From a bacterium (GTDB taxonomy: Bacteria > Campylobacterota > Campylobacteria > Campylobacterales > Sulfurimonadaceae), in assembly GCA_018824305.1 (NCBI GenBank), contig JAHJGM010000009.1:124001-188000 (forward strand): DNA of 64,000 nucleotides, written 5' to 3'. Below the pieces are notes generated by a model. That model was not told the DNA's origin and searched no databases. It saw only the letters and a list, made by a program, of their open reading frames with translations. Positions 20,878 to 30,343 of the stretch are shown piece by piece (the first letter of the stretch is position 1; the number at the start of each line of letters is the position of its first letter). Made by a program: the position numbers and the translations under genes.

Positions 20878-21939
20878 ATGAAGTTTTTCATCTATCTTGC
20901 ATTTTTTTTCTATATGAGTGAAAGTTTTTTATTTGCCGGCAATAGTGCAGATAATCAATATGAAAATACAAATTCTGCAATAATCTTTACATATCATAGA
21001 TTTGGAGAAAAAAAATACCCATCGACAAATATCCGTTTGGAACAGTTCGAATATCAACTGAATTATCTGCAAGATAATAACTATACGGTATGGCCTTTGT
21101 CAAAGATAATCAATTATTTTAAAGAAAAGAAGAAAATCCCGTCAAAAACAGTTGCGATATGTATGGATGATGCTTATGTAACAGTCTATACCAATGCGTA
21201 CCCTATGCTCAAAAAAAGAGGTTTTCCTTTTACAGTTTTTGTCAATACGATGCCGATCATCCATAAATCAAAACGTTATATGACTTGGGATCAGATGCGG
21301 GAGATGAGTGCAAACGGTGCACATTTTGCAAATCATACCTATTCTCATGCCTATTTGACACAAAAAAGATCCGAAGATAAAAAACAATGGGAAAAACGGG
21401 TAAAAAAAGAGATCGTGATCGCTGAAGAAAAGATGCGTCAAGAGCTAGGAGCGAGTGTAGAAGAGGATCCAAAGATGCTTGCTTATCCGTTTGGAGAGTA
21501 TAGCGTAGAGCTTGAGAAACTATTGGTGAGTATGGATTATGTAGGGATATCTCAGGTTTCCGGACCTTTTGGAGAAGATACTTCCTTAACAAGAGTTCCA
21601 AGATTTCCTATGTCTGAGACCTATGCTACTACAAAAGGTTTTTTACTCAAGATAAATACCGTTCCATTACCTATAGCTTCTATAAAACCGCAAGAGACGA
21701 TGTTAAAAGGAAATAATCCGCCGACTCTGCGTATCAAATTAAAGCAACCGCATAAAGATATGCTCTGCTATAAATCAAGCGGTGATAAGATAGATATGAA
21801 GTGGATCTCTTCGACAGAGGTTGAGATAAAGTCAAGAACAAAACTCAAACTGCCGCGTGATCATTATACATGTACGGCAAAAGCCAAAGACGGCAAGTGG
21901 TATTGGTATAGTCATTTGTGGGTATTTCAGCAAAGATAG
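20878..21939 (+). CDS. Polysaccharide deacetylase family protein
   Basis: IFTYHRFGE, TVAICMDDAYVTVYTNAYPMLKKRGFPFTVFV, ANHTYSHAYL (NodB-type). Confidence 0.9.
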   Translation: MKFFIYLAFFFYMSESFLFAGNSADNQYENTNSAIIFTYHRFGEKKYPSTNIRLEQFEYQLNYLQDNNYTVWPLSKIINYFKEKKKIPSKTVAICMDDAYVTVYTNAYPMLKKRGFPFTVFVNTMPIIHKSKRYMTWDQMREMSANGAHFANHTYSHAYLTQKRSEDKKQWEKRVKKEIVIAEEKMRQELGASVEEDPKMLAYPFGEYSVELEKLLVSMDYVGISQVSGPFGEDTSLTRVPRFPMSETYATTKGFLLKINTVPLPIASIKPQETMLKGNNPPTLRIKLKQPHKDMLCYKSSGDKIDMKWISSTEVEIKSRTKLKLPRDHYTCTAKAKDGKWYWYSHLWVFQQR

Positions 21940-21950
21940 GACGACGGAGT

Positions 21951-21970
21951 TAAGGGATTTGAATCCCTTA
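21951..21970. terminator. Stem-loop between convergent genes
   Basis: TAAGGGAT-TTGA-ATCCCTTA followed by a T-rich stretch on the plus strand. Confidence 0.6.
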
Positions 21971-21974
21971 GTAT

Positions 21975-22247
21975 TTATTTTAAATATGATTTGAGCAGGC
22001 TTGCCAGATTTTCTATCTCTTTTTCTCTTTGTTCATCGCTTACGTGATTGCCAAGATGCTCTTTTATATGACCGTCAAGTACTTCGCTCATCAGTGATTG
22101 GATTGCGCCACGCACCGCACTTATCTGCTGTAATACATTAAAACACTCTTTTTCATCTTCTAATGCTTTTTCGATCCCGCCGAGTTGTCCTTTTATCTTT
22201 TTTATTCTCAAAAGCAGTTTTTCTTTATTCGCTGTGGTATGTGCCAT
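21975..22247 (-). CDS. Metal-sensing transcriptional repressor, CsoR/RcnR family (DmeR/RcnR-like)
   Basis: MAHTTANKEKLLLRIKKIKGQLGGIEKALEDEKECFNVLQQISAVRGAIQSLM. Confidence 0.9.
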   Translation of the reverse strand: MAHTTANKEKLLLRIKKIKGQLGGIEKALEDEKECFNVLQQISAVRGAIQSLMSEVLDGHIKEHLGNHVSDEQREKEIENLASLLKSYLK

Positions 22248-22266
22248 AACTTAACTCCTATTAAAG

Positions 22267-22284
22267 TATACTGGGGTATAGTAT
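22267..22284. promoter_or_regulatory. Candidate RcnR/DmeR-type operator TATACTGGGGTATAGTAT
   Basis: G-tract flanked by A/T inverted repeats between the repressor and dmeF. Confidence 0.65.
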
Positions 22285-22308
22285 CAAAATTTTTCTTATG
22301 GAGCGATT

Positions 22309-23202
22309 ATGCAAAGTAAACTTATTCATTCGCATCAATTCGATGTGGGAAATCCCGTTGCCGAACGCAATACCCGTATAGCTGTTTTATTGACATTTGT
22401 TATGATGATTGCAGAGATTATTGGCGGCTACTATTTTGGTTCTATGGCGCTGCTTGCCGACGGATGGCACATGAGCACTCATGCTTTGGCTTTGGGACTC
22501 TCCGCTGCTGCATACGCCATGGCGCGTAAATATGCTCAAGACGGCCGTTTTGCTTTTGGCACGTGGAAGATCGAAGTCCTTGGCGGCTACACCAGTGCGA
22601 TCTTTCTCGTCTTGGTAGCGGGGTTGATGTTTTACCAATCGGCCGAGCGTCTTATCTCCCCGATACAGATACATTACGACGAGGCGATCGCCGTAGCGGT
22701 CGTCGGTCTTGTAGTCAATCTTGTGTGTGCGTGGCTTTTGGGAGATCATCACGATCATCATCACCATCATCACCATGGTCACGATCATCATCATGACCTC
22801 AATCTTCGCTCTGCATATATCCATGTACTCACCGATGCCGCGACCTCCGTTTTGGCTATAGTAGCGCTTTTTGGCGGAAAACTTTTGGGTGCTTCATGGC
22901 TTGATCCCGTGATGGGGATCGTAGGCGGTGTTTTGGTCAGTGCGTGGGCGGTAAAACTTATTCGAGAGAGTGCAAAAGTGCTCTTAGATGCTCACATGGA
23001 CGATCCTGTGGTAGAAGAGATCAAAGAAGCCATAGAACTCCTTGATCCTAAATCCCGTATTGTAGATCTGCATGTATGGCGTGTCGGTAAAGGGAAGTAT
23101 TCTGTCATTGTCGCAATAGAGGGCAGTCTGACTCCGCAAGGAGTTCGTGATGCTCTGTCGATCCACGAAGAACTGGTGCATATCACAGCAGAGATCAATT
23201 AA
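22309..23202 (+). CDS. dmeF: CDF family Co(II)/Ni(II) efflux transporter DmeF
   Basis: ADGWHMSTHALALGLS; His-rich DHHDHHHHHHHGHDHHH; HVLTDAATSVLAI. Confidence 0.9.
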   Translation: MQSKLIHSHQFDVGNPVAERNTRIAVLLTFVMMIAEIIGGYYFGSMALLADGWHMSTHALALGLSAAAYAMARKYAQDGRFAFGTWKIEVLGGYTSAIFLVLVAGLMFYQSAERLISPIQIHYDEAIAVAVVGLVVNLVCAWLLGDHHDHHHHHHHGHDHHHDLNLRSAYIHVLTDAATSVLAIVALFGGKLLGASWLDPVMGIVGGVLVSAWAVKLIRESAKVLLDAHMDDPVVEEIKEAIELLDPKSRIVDLHVWRVGKGKYSVIVAIEGSLTPQGVRDALSIHEELVHITAEIN

Positions 23203-23265
23203 AGTGTTGAAGTTTCTTTATTATGAAAAGCATGGATCTGCCTCGTTGGAGGCAAAGATTCCTAT

Positions 23266-24036
23266 TTATTGAAAAGTAGTCCCGCCGTCGATGACTACTG
23301 TTTGTCCCGTCATCCATGATGATGCACTTGAACATAGAAACAGACAAGCTCCCGTAAGATCTTCTGCTTCACCCATACGGCTAAGAGGTGAGCGTGAAAC
23401 AACTTCGCTTTTTACCTCTTCATAGTTAGGAAACGCACGAAGTGCATCCGTATCGATAGGACCGCCGCTGACTGCATTGACGCGGATCCCTTTTTCGCCG
23501 AGTTCAGCCGCAGCATATCTGACCATCGCTTCGACAGCCGCTTTATTTGTCCCGTGACCTGCATAGTTTGGAGTATAGACTAAGTTACCAGTTGAACTCA
23601 TAGAGATAATGCTTCCTCCGCCTACTTTTTCCATTCTTTTAGCAGCTTCTTGTGCTCCAACGACAAAAGCGTCGACTGTAGCAGTATAGATATTGTTTAG
23701 ACCTTTTGGTTTTAAACGCATAAACGGACCGAAACCACCGACGACTGCACGTCCTGAAATGATGGCGTTAGAGATGAAAAAGTCTAGTCTGTCAAAATCT
23801 TGATCGAAGAGTTCATAAACCTCTTTGTAAGTCTCTGGTTCTAAGATATTAAGCTTATAAGCTCTGGCTTTAATACCGTATTTTGACTCGACGTCAGCAA
23901 TGATATCATTTGCAGCATCTGCACTAGAAGCGTATGTAAACGCTACATTACATCCCTCTTTTGCAAAAGCATAAACGATAGCTTTTCCGATACCGCGAGT
24001 TCCACCACTGATAAATAGAGTTTTTCCTTTAATCAT
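23266..24036 (-). CDS. SDR family oxidoreductase (enoyl-ACP reductase-like)
   Basis: SGGTRGIGKAIVYAFAKEG; VNAVSGGPIDTDALRAFP; C-terminal MTGQTVVIDGGTTFQ. Confidence 0.82.
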   Translation of the reverse strand: MIKGKTLFISGGTRGIGKAIVYAFAKEGCNVAFTYASSADAANDIIADVESKYGIKARAYKLNILEPETYKEVYELFDQDFDRLDFFISNAIISGRAVVGGFGPFMRLKPKGLNNIYTATVDAFVVGAQEAAKRMEKVGGGSIISMSSTGNLVYTPNYAGHGTNKAAVEAMVRYAAAELGEKGIRVNAVSGGPIDTDALRAFPNYEEVKSEVVSRSPLSRMGEAEDLTGACLFLCSSASSWMTGQTVVIDGGTTFQ

Positions 24037-24929
24037 TACAATCCTTTGATAGTGTAGTTTTTCATAACAGTTTCTAGTTTTTTCATATTTTCAACGCTTG
24101 GTGCGACAAGAGGCAATCTATACTCTAAGGTATCGATCAATCCGGCTATATACATCGCAGCTTTTATCATAACAGGATTTGATTCTATAAATAAAACTTT
24201 GTTTATAGGATAAAGCATATCATTAATTGCTTTAGAACCTGCATAATCACCCGCTAGCGCACGTCTTACAAGCTCGCTTTTCAAGTCAGGCAACAGATTG
24301 CTGGTAACAGATGTGATACCTGCACCGCCATTTGCAAGTATCGGGTAGTCGATCGCATCATCACCACTGAACACTTTCAGTTCAGGTCTTTTTGAAAGAA
24401 GTTCTATCGTTCTTTCGATACTTCCTGTCGCCTCTTTGATACCATAGATGTTCTTTACATCATCAAAAAGTCTTATAACAGTATCTGCTTGTATATCGAC
24501 ACCCGTGCGACCCGGAACATTATAAAGCATAAACGGCATTTCAGGTACCGACTCGGCTATGGCTTTATAGTGCTGATAGAGTCCCTCTTGAGAAGGTTTG
24601 TTATAGTATGGACTTACTGAGAAGATCGCATCGACACCGCATGCTTGTGCTGTTTTTGCCGTTTGTATAGCTTCTGCTGTGGCATTGCTTCCTGCACCTG
24701 CAAGAACTTTTGTATTTGTACCGCGGCAAACTTCAACGGCGATCTCCATACATATTCTGTCCTCTTCATGTGTCAGAGTAGCACTTTCTCCGGTAGTCCC
24801 GACCGGACAAACTGCATCGATACCGTTATCTATCTGACGTTTGATGAGTGTGGCAAATGACTGTTCGTCAAGTTTTCCATTTCTAAATGGAGTTATAAGT
24901 GCGGTAGTTGCACCGGTAACAAGTTTCAT
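24036..24929 (-). CDS. dapA: 4-hydroxy-tetrahydrodipicolinate synthase
   Basis: TALITPFRNGKLDE, PVGTTGESATL, YNVPGRTGVD, GIKEATGS. Confidence 0.96.
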   Translation of the reverse strand: MKLVTGATTALITPFRNGKLDEQSFATLIKRQIDNGIDAVCPVGTTGESATLTHEEDRICMEIAVEVCRGTNTKVLAGAGSNATAEAIQTAKTAQACGVDAIFSVSPYYNKPSQEGLYQHYKAIAESVPEMPFMLYNVPGRTGVDIQADTVIRLFDDVKNIYGIKEATGSIERTIELLSKRPELKVFSGDDAIDYPILANGGAGITSVTSNLLPDLKSELVRRALAGDYAGSKAINDMLYPINKVLFIESNPVMIKAAMYIAGLIDTLEYRLPLVAPSVENMKKLETVMKNYTIKGL

Positions 24930-24930
24930 A

Positions 24931-26310
24931 CTATTCTTCTCCTTGCGGTTTTTTTCTTAATATTACTGTCGTTGATTTCGAAAAGTCAAAATATTTATTT
25001 GCCGTCTTTTGTATATCATCGATACTGAGTTTATTGATGGACTCTTCATACTCTTCAAGCGGTTTGATATCCCCGCGAGCCAGATAGCTTCCAAATAGGT
25101 TCGCAACAGAAGTGGAACTTTCCAGTGAGTAGATAAACTCGGATTTTGAATTGATCTTTACTTTGTCCAGTTCGGCTTGTGATACTTTTTCACTCTTCAT
25201 AAGTTCTATCTGAGATATTATCTCTTTTTCCACATCTTCGGCTTTTACATCAGGGTTACATGAAGCCAAGAAGAGAAATATCCCCGGATCTTTATTTTCC
25301 ATATTGTATGCATATATCTGATTGACAAGATGCTTTTTATCGACTAGGTCTGCATAAAGTCTAGAGCTTTTTCCACTGCTGAGCATCTCGCTGATCGCCG
25401 AGAGTTTTATCTGGTCGGGATCTTGGAAGTTTGGGATATGAAACGCTATGGCTACCATCTCCACTTCACTCTCTTTATAGATAGTCACTCTTTTTGGTCC
25501 GTCTTGTTCGGGTTCGATGAACTTGACTTCAGGAATGAGGACACTGTTCTTTATCTGTTCAAACTCTTTTTTTGCACTTGCAAAAACATCTTCCGGTTTA
25601 ACATCACCTGTTACGATGAGTATCGCATTTTTCGGCTGATAATAGGTCTTATGAAAATCTTGTATATCTTTTAGAGTCCATGTCTGGATATCATTCATGA
25701 AACCGATCGGAGTCCAATGGTATGAATGGTAGACATACGCGTTGTTAAAAAGTCTAAAGTACAGATATCCCAAAGGGTTATTGTCCGTTCTCCAGCGTCT
25801 CTCCTCGGCTACGACATTACGCTCCGGCTGAAACTCGTCATCTTTGAGATTGAGATTGTTCATAAGCTCTGCAAACAAAGAGATGGATTTATTCAGATTT
25901 TGAGTGCTTGATTTGATATAGTAGTGCGTAAAGTCAAAACCTGTCGATGCGTTGTTGACCCCGCCTACACTTTTTACCTCTTTATCGAACTCGCCTGCTG
26001 TCAGATTTTTTGTCGATTTGAAATTCATATGCTCAAGCATGTGTGCGATCCCGGTTTTGCCCATGATCTCATTTCTGCTGCCGACTTTATAAAAGATATC
26101 CGTTGATATGACATTTGAATCATTATGCATCGGTATGACAACGATCTGTAAACCGTTTTCTAATGTTTTTGTCTCATACTCCGGAAGTGATGAATTGATA
26201 TGTTTTTTACTCACTTTACTCTCTTTTATTGGTGGTTTTGTATTTTTCAGATTGTATGCTGCGGTCATAGCGATAGCTAAAACTGCAAGAATTGCAAAGA
26301 TGGTTTTCAT
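24931..26310 (-). CDS. M16 family zinc peptidase
   Basis: HxxEH motif in GIAHMLEHMNFKST; RNVVAEERRWRTDN. Confidence 0.92.
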   Translation of the reverse strand: MKTIFAILAVLAIAMTAAYNLKNTKPPIKESKVSKKHINSSLPEYETKTLENGLQIVVIPMHNDSNVISTDIFYKVGSRNEIMGKTGIAHMLEHMNFKSTKNLTAGEFDKEVKSVGGVNNASTGFDFTHYYIKSSTQNLNKSISLFAELMNNLNLKDDEFQPERNVVAEERRWRTDNNPLGYLYFRLFNNAYVYHSYHWTPIGFMNDIQTWTLKDIQDFHKTYYQPKNAILIVTGDVKPEDVFASAKKEFEQIKNSVLIPEVKFIEPEQDGPKRVTIYKESEVEMVAIAFHIPNFQDPDQIKLSAISEMLSSGKSSRLYADLVDKKHLVNQIYAYNMENKDPGIFLFLASCNPDVKAEDVEKEIISQIELMKSEKVSQAELDKVKINSKSEFIYSLESSTSVANLFGSYLARGDIKPLEEYEESINKLSIDDIQKTANKYFDFSKSTTVILRKKPQGEE

Positions 26311-27365
26311 TTTCTATCTGCACCGATTGCTTGAGTGATATTTGTATATTTATCGGCTTGGATAAAATCTATCAGTTCTAAATTTATATCTCTTATCATA
26401 TCTGGACCGTGAAATACCAGTCCGCTGTATATCTGAACTAGAGAAGCACCCGCTTTGATGCGCTTGTATGCTTCCTCGGCAGAGTCGATGCCGCCTACTG
26501 ATATAAGCGTAGTCTTGCCGAAAAGCTCTTTTGCAACAGCTTCGAAGATCTCAAAACTTTTTTGTTTTAACACCGCACCGCTGAGTCCGCCTATATCTTT
26601 AGGATTTTTGACCAAAGAGTAATCGATCGTCGTGTTTGTCGCGATGATACCGTCCGCTCCCTTTTCAACAGCAAGACTTGTCAGATCAACAGCCTGTGCT
26701 TCACTCATATCAGGAGCTATCTTTAGTAAGATAGGTTTGTTTGTCAACTCTTTTGCTTCACTAAACAGAGTCGTTATAAACTCTTCGTTTTGCAGATCTC
26801 TAAGACCCGGCGTATTGGGTGAAGAGATATTGATGACGATGTAATCTCCAAGCTCGTGAAGCGCTTTGATCAGTGTCGTATAGTCATTTATCGCGTCACG
26901 CTCGGATGTCGTTTTGTTCTTGCCTATGTTTATACCGATAGGAGTTGAAAAAGGGTAAATTTTTTGAAGTCTTTTTTGAGCTGCCAAAAGTCCCTCATTG
27001 TTAAAGCCCATCGCATTTTGGAGGGACTCCTCCTCGATGTGGCGAAACATTCTCGGTTTTGGATTGCCCGGCTGGGGTTTTGGAGTCAGTGTTCCTATCT
27101 CCGTAAAACCAAAGCCAAGTGCCTGGATGCCGCGTATCATAGTGGCATTTTTATCAAATCCCGCTCCCAGTCCGACAGGATTTAAAAAATCTATTCCAAG
27201 AACTTTTTGTTGCAGGATAGGGCTTGTTATAAAATGGTCGTTTAAAAAGCCGTTAAAGAGGTTTGGACAGACATTTGGCATTCTTAAAACAAATTCGGCT
27301 AAATGATGTGCAGTTTCCGGGTCTAGTTTAAATAACAGAGGTTTTAATGCTTCATAATTGATCAT
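26307..27365 (-). CDS. pyrD: Quinone-dependent dihydroorotate dehydrogenase
   Basis: NPVGLGAGFDKNATMIRGIQALGFGFTEIGTLTPKPQPGNPKPRMFR; NISSPNTPGLRDLQ. Confidence 0.96.
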   Translation of the reverse strand: MINYEALKPLLFKLDPETAHHLAEFVLRMPNVCPNLFNGFLNDHFITSPILQQKVLGIDFLNPVGLGAGFDKNATMIRGIQALGFGFTEIGTLTPKPQPGNPKPRMFRHIEEESLQNAMGFNNEGLLAAQKRLQKIYPFSTPIGINIGKNKTTSERDAINDYTTLIKALHELGDYIVINISSPNTPGLRDLQNEEFITTLFSEAKELTNKPILLKIAPDMSEAQAVDLTSLAVEKGADGIIATNTTIDYSLVKNPKDIGGLSGAVLKQKSFEIFEAVAKELFGKTTLISVGGIDSAEEAYKRIKAGASLVQIYSGLVFHGPDMIRDINLELIDFIQADKYTNITQAIGADRK

Positions 27366-27460
27366 AAATCGAGTTATCCATTCAGTTTAAAAGTACGTGA
27401 TTATACAAAAAAAAAGGTAAACTTTAGCTAAGCCCTACATGTAAGGCTATAAAGTAGATT

Positions 27461-28864
27461 TTATACCTTCTCCCAGAAAGTGCCTTGCGGAGTATCCATG
27501 ATAGAAACTCCGAAGCTCAGTATCTCGTCTCTGAGTCTGTCCGATGATTCGAAGTCTTTTACCTTTTTTGCTTCGTTGCGTTTTTCTATCAGCTCTTTTA
27601 TCAGCTCTTTTGTCGCTTTATCAATGCCTGTTTGGAAATATTCAAAGGGATTTTTCATACCAAAACCCAGAATCTCTTCGATATAAGCCATATCGATCAT
27701 GGCCTCGCGTTTAAGCTCTTTGTGTTTTCCTGCGGTGTCAAGCGTCTCATTGACAGTCGAGACCATCTCATCTATAATCGAAAGAGCTAAAGAGATATTC
27801 AGGTCATCTTGGAGCGCATCTAAGAGTTTGGTTTTGAATGCTGTATCCATGTCTGCATGAACTTCCAAACCAAAAAGGCGTTTTTTTAGTCTGTAAAGTT
27901 TGTCAAGACGTTTTTTCGCAGCGATAAGATCCTCTTCGTTGAAGTTGAAGTTGCTTCGGTAATGTGTCGAAAGAAGATAAAATCTCAATACCTCGCCGTC
28001 GTAGACTTTCAAAGCGTCTTTGATGAAGAAGCTGTTACCAAGACTTTTACTCATCTTTTCGCCGTCGATGTTCACAAAACCGTTGTGCATCCAGTATGCG
28101 GCTATCTCGTGGTTTGTCGAACATCTTGTCTGCGCGGCTTCGTTCTCATGATGTGGAAAGAGCAGGTCGGCTCCGCCGCCGTGGATATCTACGGCATACT
28201 TACATGTAGAGTCCGCAAGATGTTTTTCTATCATTGCAGAACATTCCAAATGCCATCCCGGACGACCCGCTCCAAAAGGAGAATCAAAGCTGATATCGCC
28301 GTCATTGACGCTTTTCCAAAGAGCGAAATCCGCACTGTTTTTTTTCTCATCGGAGTTTAAGACACGGTTTTGTTTTTCATCCTCGTCTTGGACTCTATGT
28401 GAGATACTGAGATAGCCTTCATCACTTTTTGTATCGAAGTAGACATCACCGTTACTTATCTGGTAAGCATGACCTTTGTTTACAAGGTTTTGTATCATAG
28501 TAAACATCGCATCAAGAGATTCCGTCGCTTTTGGTTCTATGTCGGGTCGTTTGATCCCGAGTTCTGCCATATCTCTATGATATGCTTCTGTAAATCTGTC
28601 GGTAATCTCTTTGATAGTGACACCCAGTTCTTTTGCTTTTTTGATGATCTTATCATCGATGTCGGTTATGTTTCTAGCGTACTTTACATGTCGACCCTCA
28701 GCTTTTAAAACACGAGAGAGTAGATCAAAGACAAGGGCACTTTTTGCATGTCCCAAATGAGCGTCATCATACACGGTCGGGCCGCAGACATACAGAGATA
28801 CTTCCCCCTCTTTTAAGGGTATGAACTCTCTTTTTGTTTTTGTGACACTATCGAATATAACCAT
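27461..28864 (-). CDS. cysS: Cysteine--tRNA ligase
   Basis: YVCGPTVYDDAHLGHAKSAL; GWHLECSAMIEKHL; GEKMSKSLGN. Confidence 0.97.
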   Translation of the reverse strand: MVIFDSVTKTKREFIPLKEGEVSLYVCGPTVYDDAHLGHAKSALVFDLLSRVLKAEGRHVKYARNITDIDDKIIKKAKELGVTIKEITDRFTEAYHRDMAELGIKRPDIEPKATESLDAMFTMIQNLVNKGHAYQISNGDVYFDTKSDEGYLSISHRVQDEDEKQNRVLNSDEKKNSADFALWKSVNDGDISFDSPFGAGRPGWHLECSAMIEKHLADSTCKYAVDIHGGGADLLFPHHENEAAQTRCSTNHEIAAYWMHNGFVNIDGEKMSKSLGNSFFIKDALKVYDGEVLRFYLLSTHYRSNFNFNEEDLIAAKKRLDKLYRLKKRLFGLEVHADMDTAFKTKLLDALQDDLNISLALSIIDEMVSTVNETLDTAGKHKELKREAMIDMAYIEEILGFGMKNPFEYFQTGIDKATKELIKELIEKRNEAKKVKDFESSDRLRDEILSFGVSIMDTPQGTFWEKV

Positions 28865-30332
28865 CTATAAAATCCTTGAACCATAGTAAGAAAAAAGTAA
28901 AAAACACAGCACTGAGGAGCCAGTAAAGGGCTTTTTTTGATGTGATTATATCTAAAAACTGTTTTGTGCCGAACACTTTTATTGTCAATATAAAGCTCAA
29001 AAATCCGCTGAACGTACTTGCAAGTGCGAGACCGCCGGCACCCATAGGAGAGATCAATGCAAGCGAGAGGATTACATTTGATATTAAGGAGTATGTGGCT
29101 ATTTTAGCGGCTTTCAGCTGGAGTTGAGAAGCGTAAAGCCAAAGAGAAAAAAGTTTGTTTAGACCAAAAGGAAGAAGCCCGATAAGGTACATCTTTAAGA
29201 CAAAAGAGGTGTTTGCTGCATCTATTTCGGTAAAAGCGCCGCGTTGAAACAGAAGTTTGACGATCTCGTCTGAGAGTATAAGCCCTCCAAGGGTACTTAT
29301 CATCAAAATAGTCGCTAAAAACCAAAATGCTTTTTGCATGTAAGCAAGTGCCTTTGTCTGCTCATTGTTTTTGATAAATCTTGCAACACGGGGAAAGATG
29401 GCTATAGATGTGGCGATGGCAAACAGTGCCAAGGGAAGCTGAAAGACACGGTTTGAGTAGTACAGATAGCTGATCGATCCGGCTGCTAGAAAAGATGCCA
29501 GCCACGTATCTAAAAATGCCGATACCTGAGCGGTTGAATTTCCCCAGATGGCAGGAAAGAACTGATTGCGGAAGACTCTGGTCTCCTCTTTTACATGCAG
29601 GGCTTTTTTGTTGAAGTATTTAAACCCGCCGATGATCATCTTCAAAAGTCCCGCTCTTTGTACGGCGATGATATGGACGATGAGCTGAAGCAGACCGCCT
29701 ACGACTACACCCCAGCTGAGATAGTAGACTATGACTGCATCTGATGAGCCTTTTGACAAAAGCAGTGCGCCTATGAGTGCTATGTTTAAAAGACCCGTAG
29801 CAAACGCCGTAGTGGCAAAGTGATGTTTATACTGTAAAAGTGTGCTTAAAAAAGTGACTACAAATATAAATGAGAGATAAGTAAAATTTATAGCAACATA
29901 GGGTGCTGCAAGCTGTACTGTTTCTTTATCAAATCCTATTGCCAAGGCTTTTGTAGCAAGTTCAGGAAGCAGGTTTACAAGCAGGGTGATCAATAAAATA
30001 ATCGATAAAAAGACAACAAATATATGTACGGAAAAGAGGCTTTTTTTGCTAGAACGCGTGAATGAGGGTAAGAAGACCTGAGTAAATGCACCCTCTGCAA
30101 ATATTCTGCGAAACAGGTTCGGAAGTTTAAAAGCGATAAAGAATATATCGCTGTAGATATTCGCACCAAGAATCGAAGCCGTTAACACATCTCGTATAAA
30201 TCCTAAGATTCTGGAAAAAAGTATCCCGAAGCTGTTCGTAAAAATTGCTTTAAACATAATATTCTTTATTTTTTTGCCAATTTTACAATAGTTTAACAAA
30301 TATGATACTAAAATAGAACTCCTTAAACACAA
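28848..30332 (-). CDS. murJ: Lipid II flippase MurJ (likely start internal, MFKAIFTNSFGILFSRILGF)
   Basis: GFIRDVLTASILGANIYSDIFFIAFKLPNLFRRIFAEGAFTQVFLP. Confidence 0.95.
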   Translation of the reverse strand: MCLRSSILVSYLLNYCKIGKKIKNIMFKAIFTNSFGILFSRILGFIRDVLTASILGANIYSDIFFIAFKLPNLFRRIFAEGAFTQVFLPSFTRSSKKSLFSVHIFVVFLSIILLITLLVNLLPELATKALAIGFDKETVQLAAPYVAINFTYLSFIFVVTFLSTLLQYKHHFATTAFATGLLNIALIGALLLSKGSSDAVIVYYLSWGVVVGGLLQLIVHIIAVQRAGLLKMIIGGFKYFNKKALHVKEETRVFRNQFFPAIWGNSTAQVSAFLDTWLASFLAAGSISYLYYSNRVFQLPLALFAIATSIAIFPRVARFIKNNEQTKALAYMQKAFWFLATILMISTLGGLILSDEIVKLLFQRGAFTEIDAANTSFVLKMYLIGLLPFGLNKLFSLWLYASQLQLKAAKIATYSLISNVILSLALISPMGAGGLALASTFSGFLSFILTIKVFGTKQFLDIITSKKALYWLLSAVFFTFFLLWFKDFIDGYIR

Positions 30333-30343
30333 AGAGAGATTAA

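Noticed and set aside
22741-22800. Repeated cat/atc run
   Set aside because: Codes for the metal-binding His loop of DmeF; not an independent repeat element
22387-22824. 145-aa minus-strand ORF with MMMIVTMVMMVMMIVMIS
   Set aside because: Shadow of the dmeF His codon run, not a real protein
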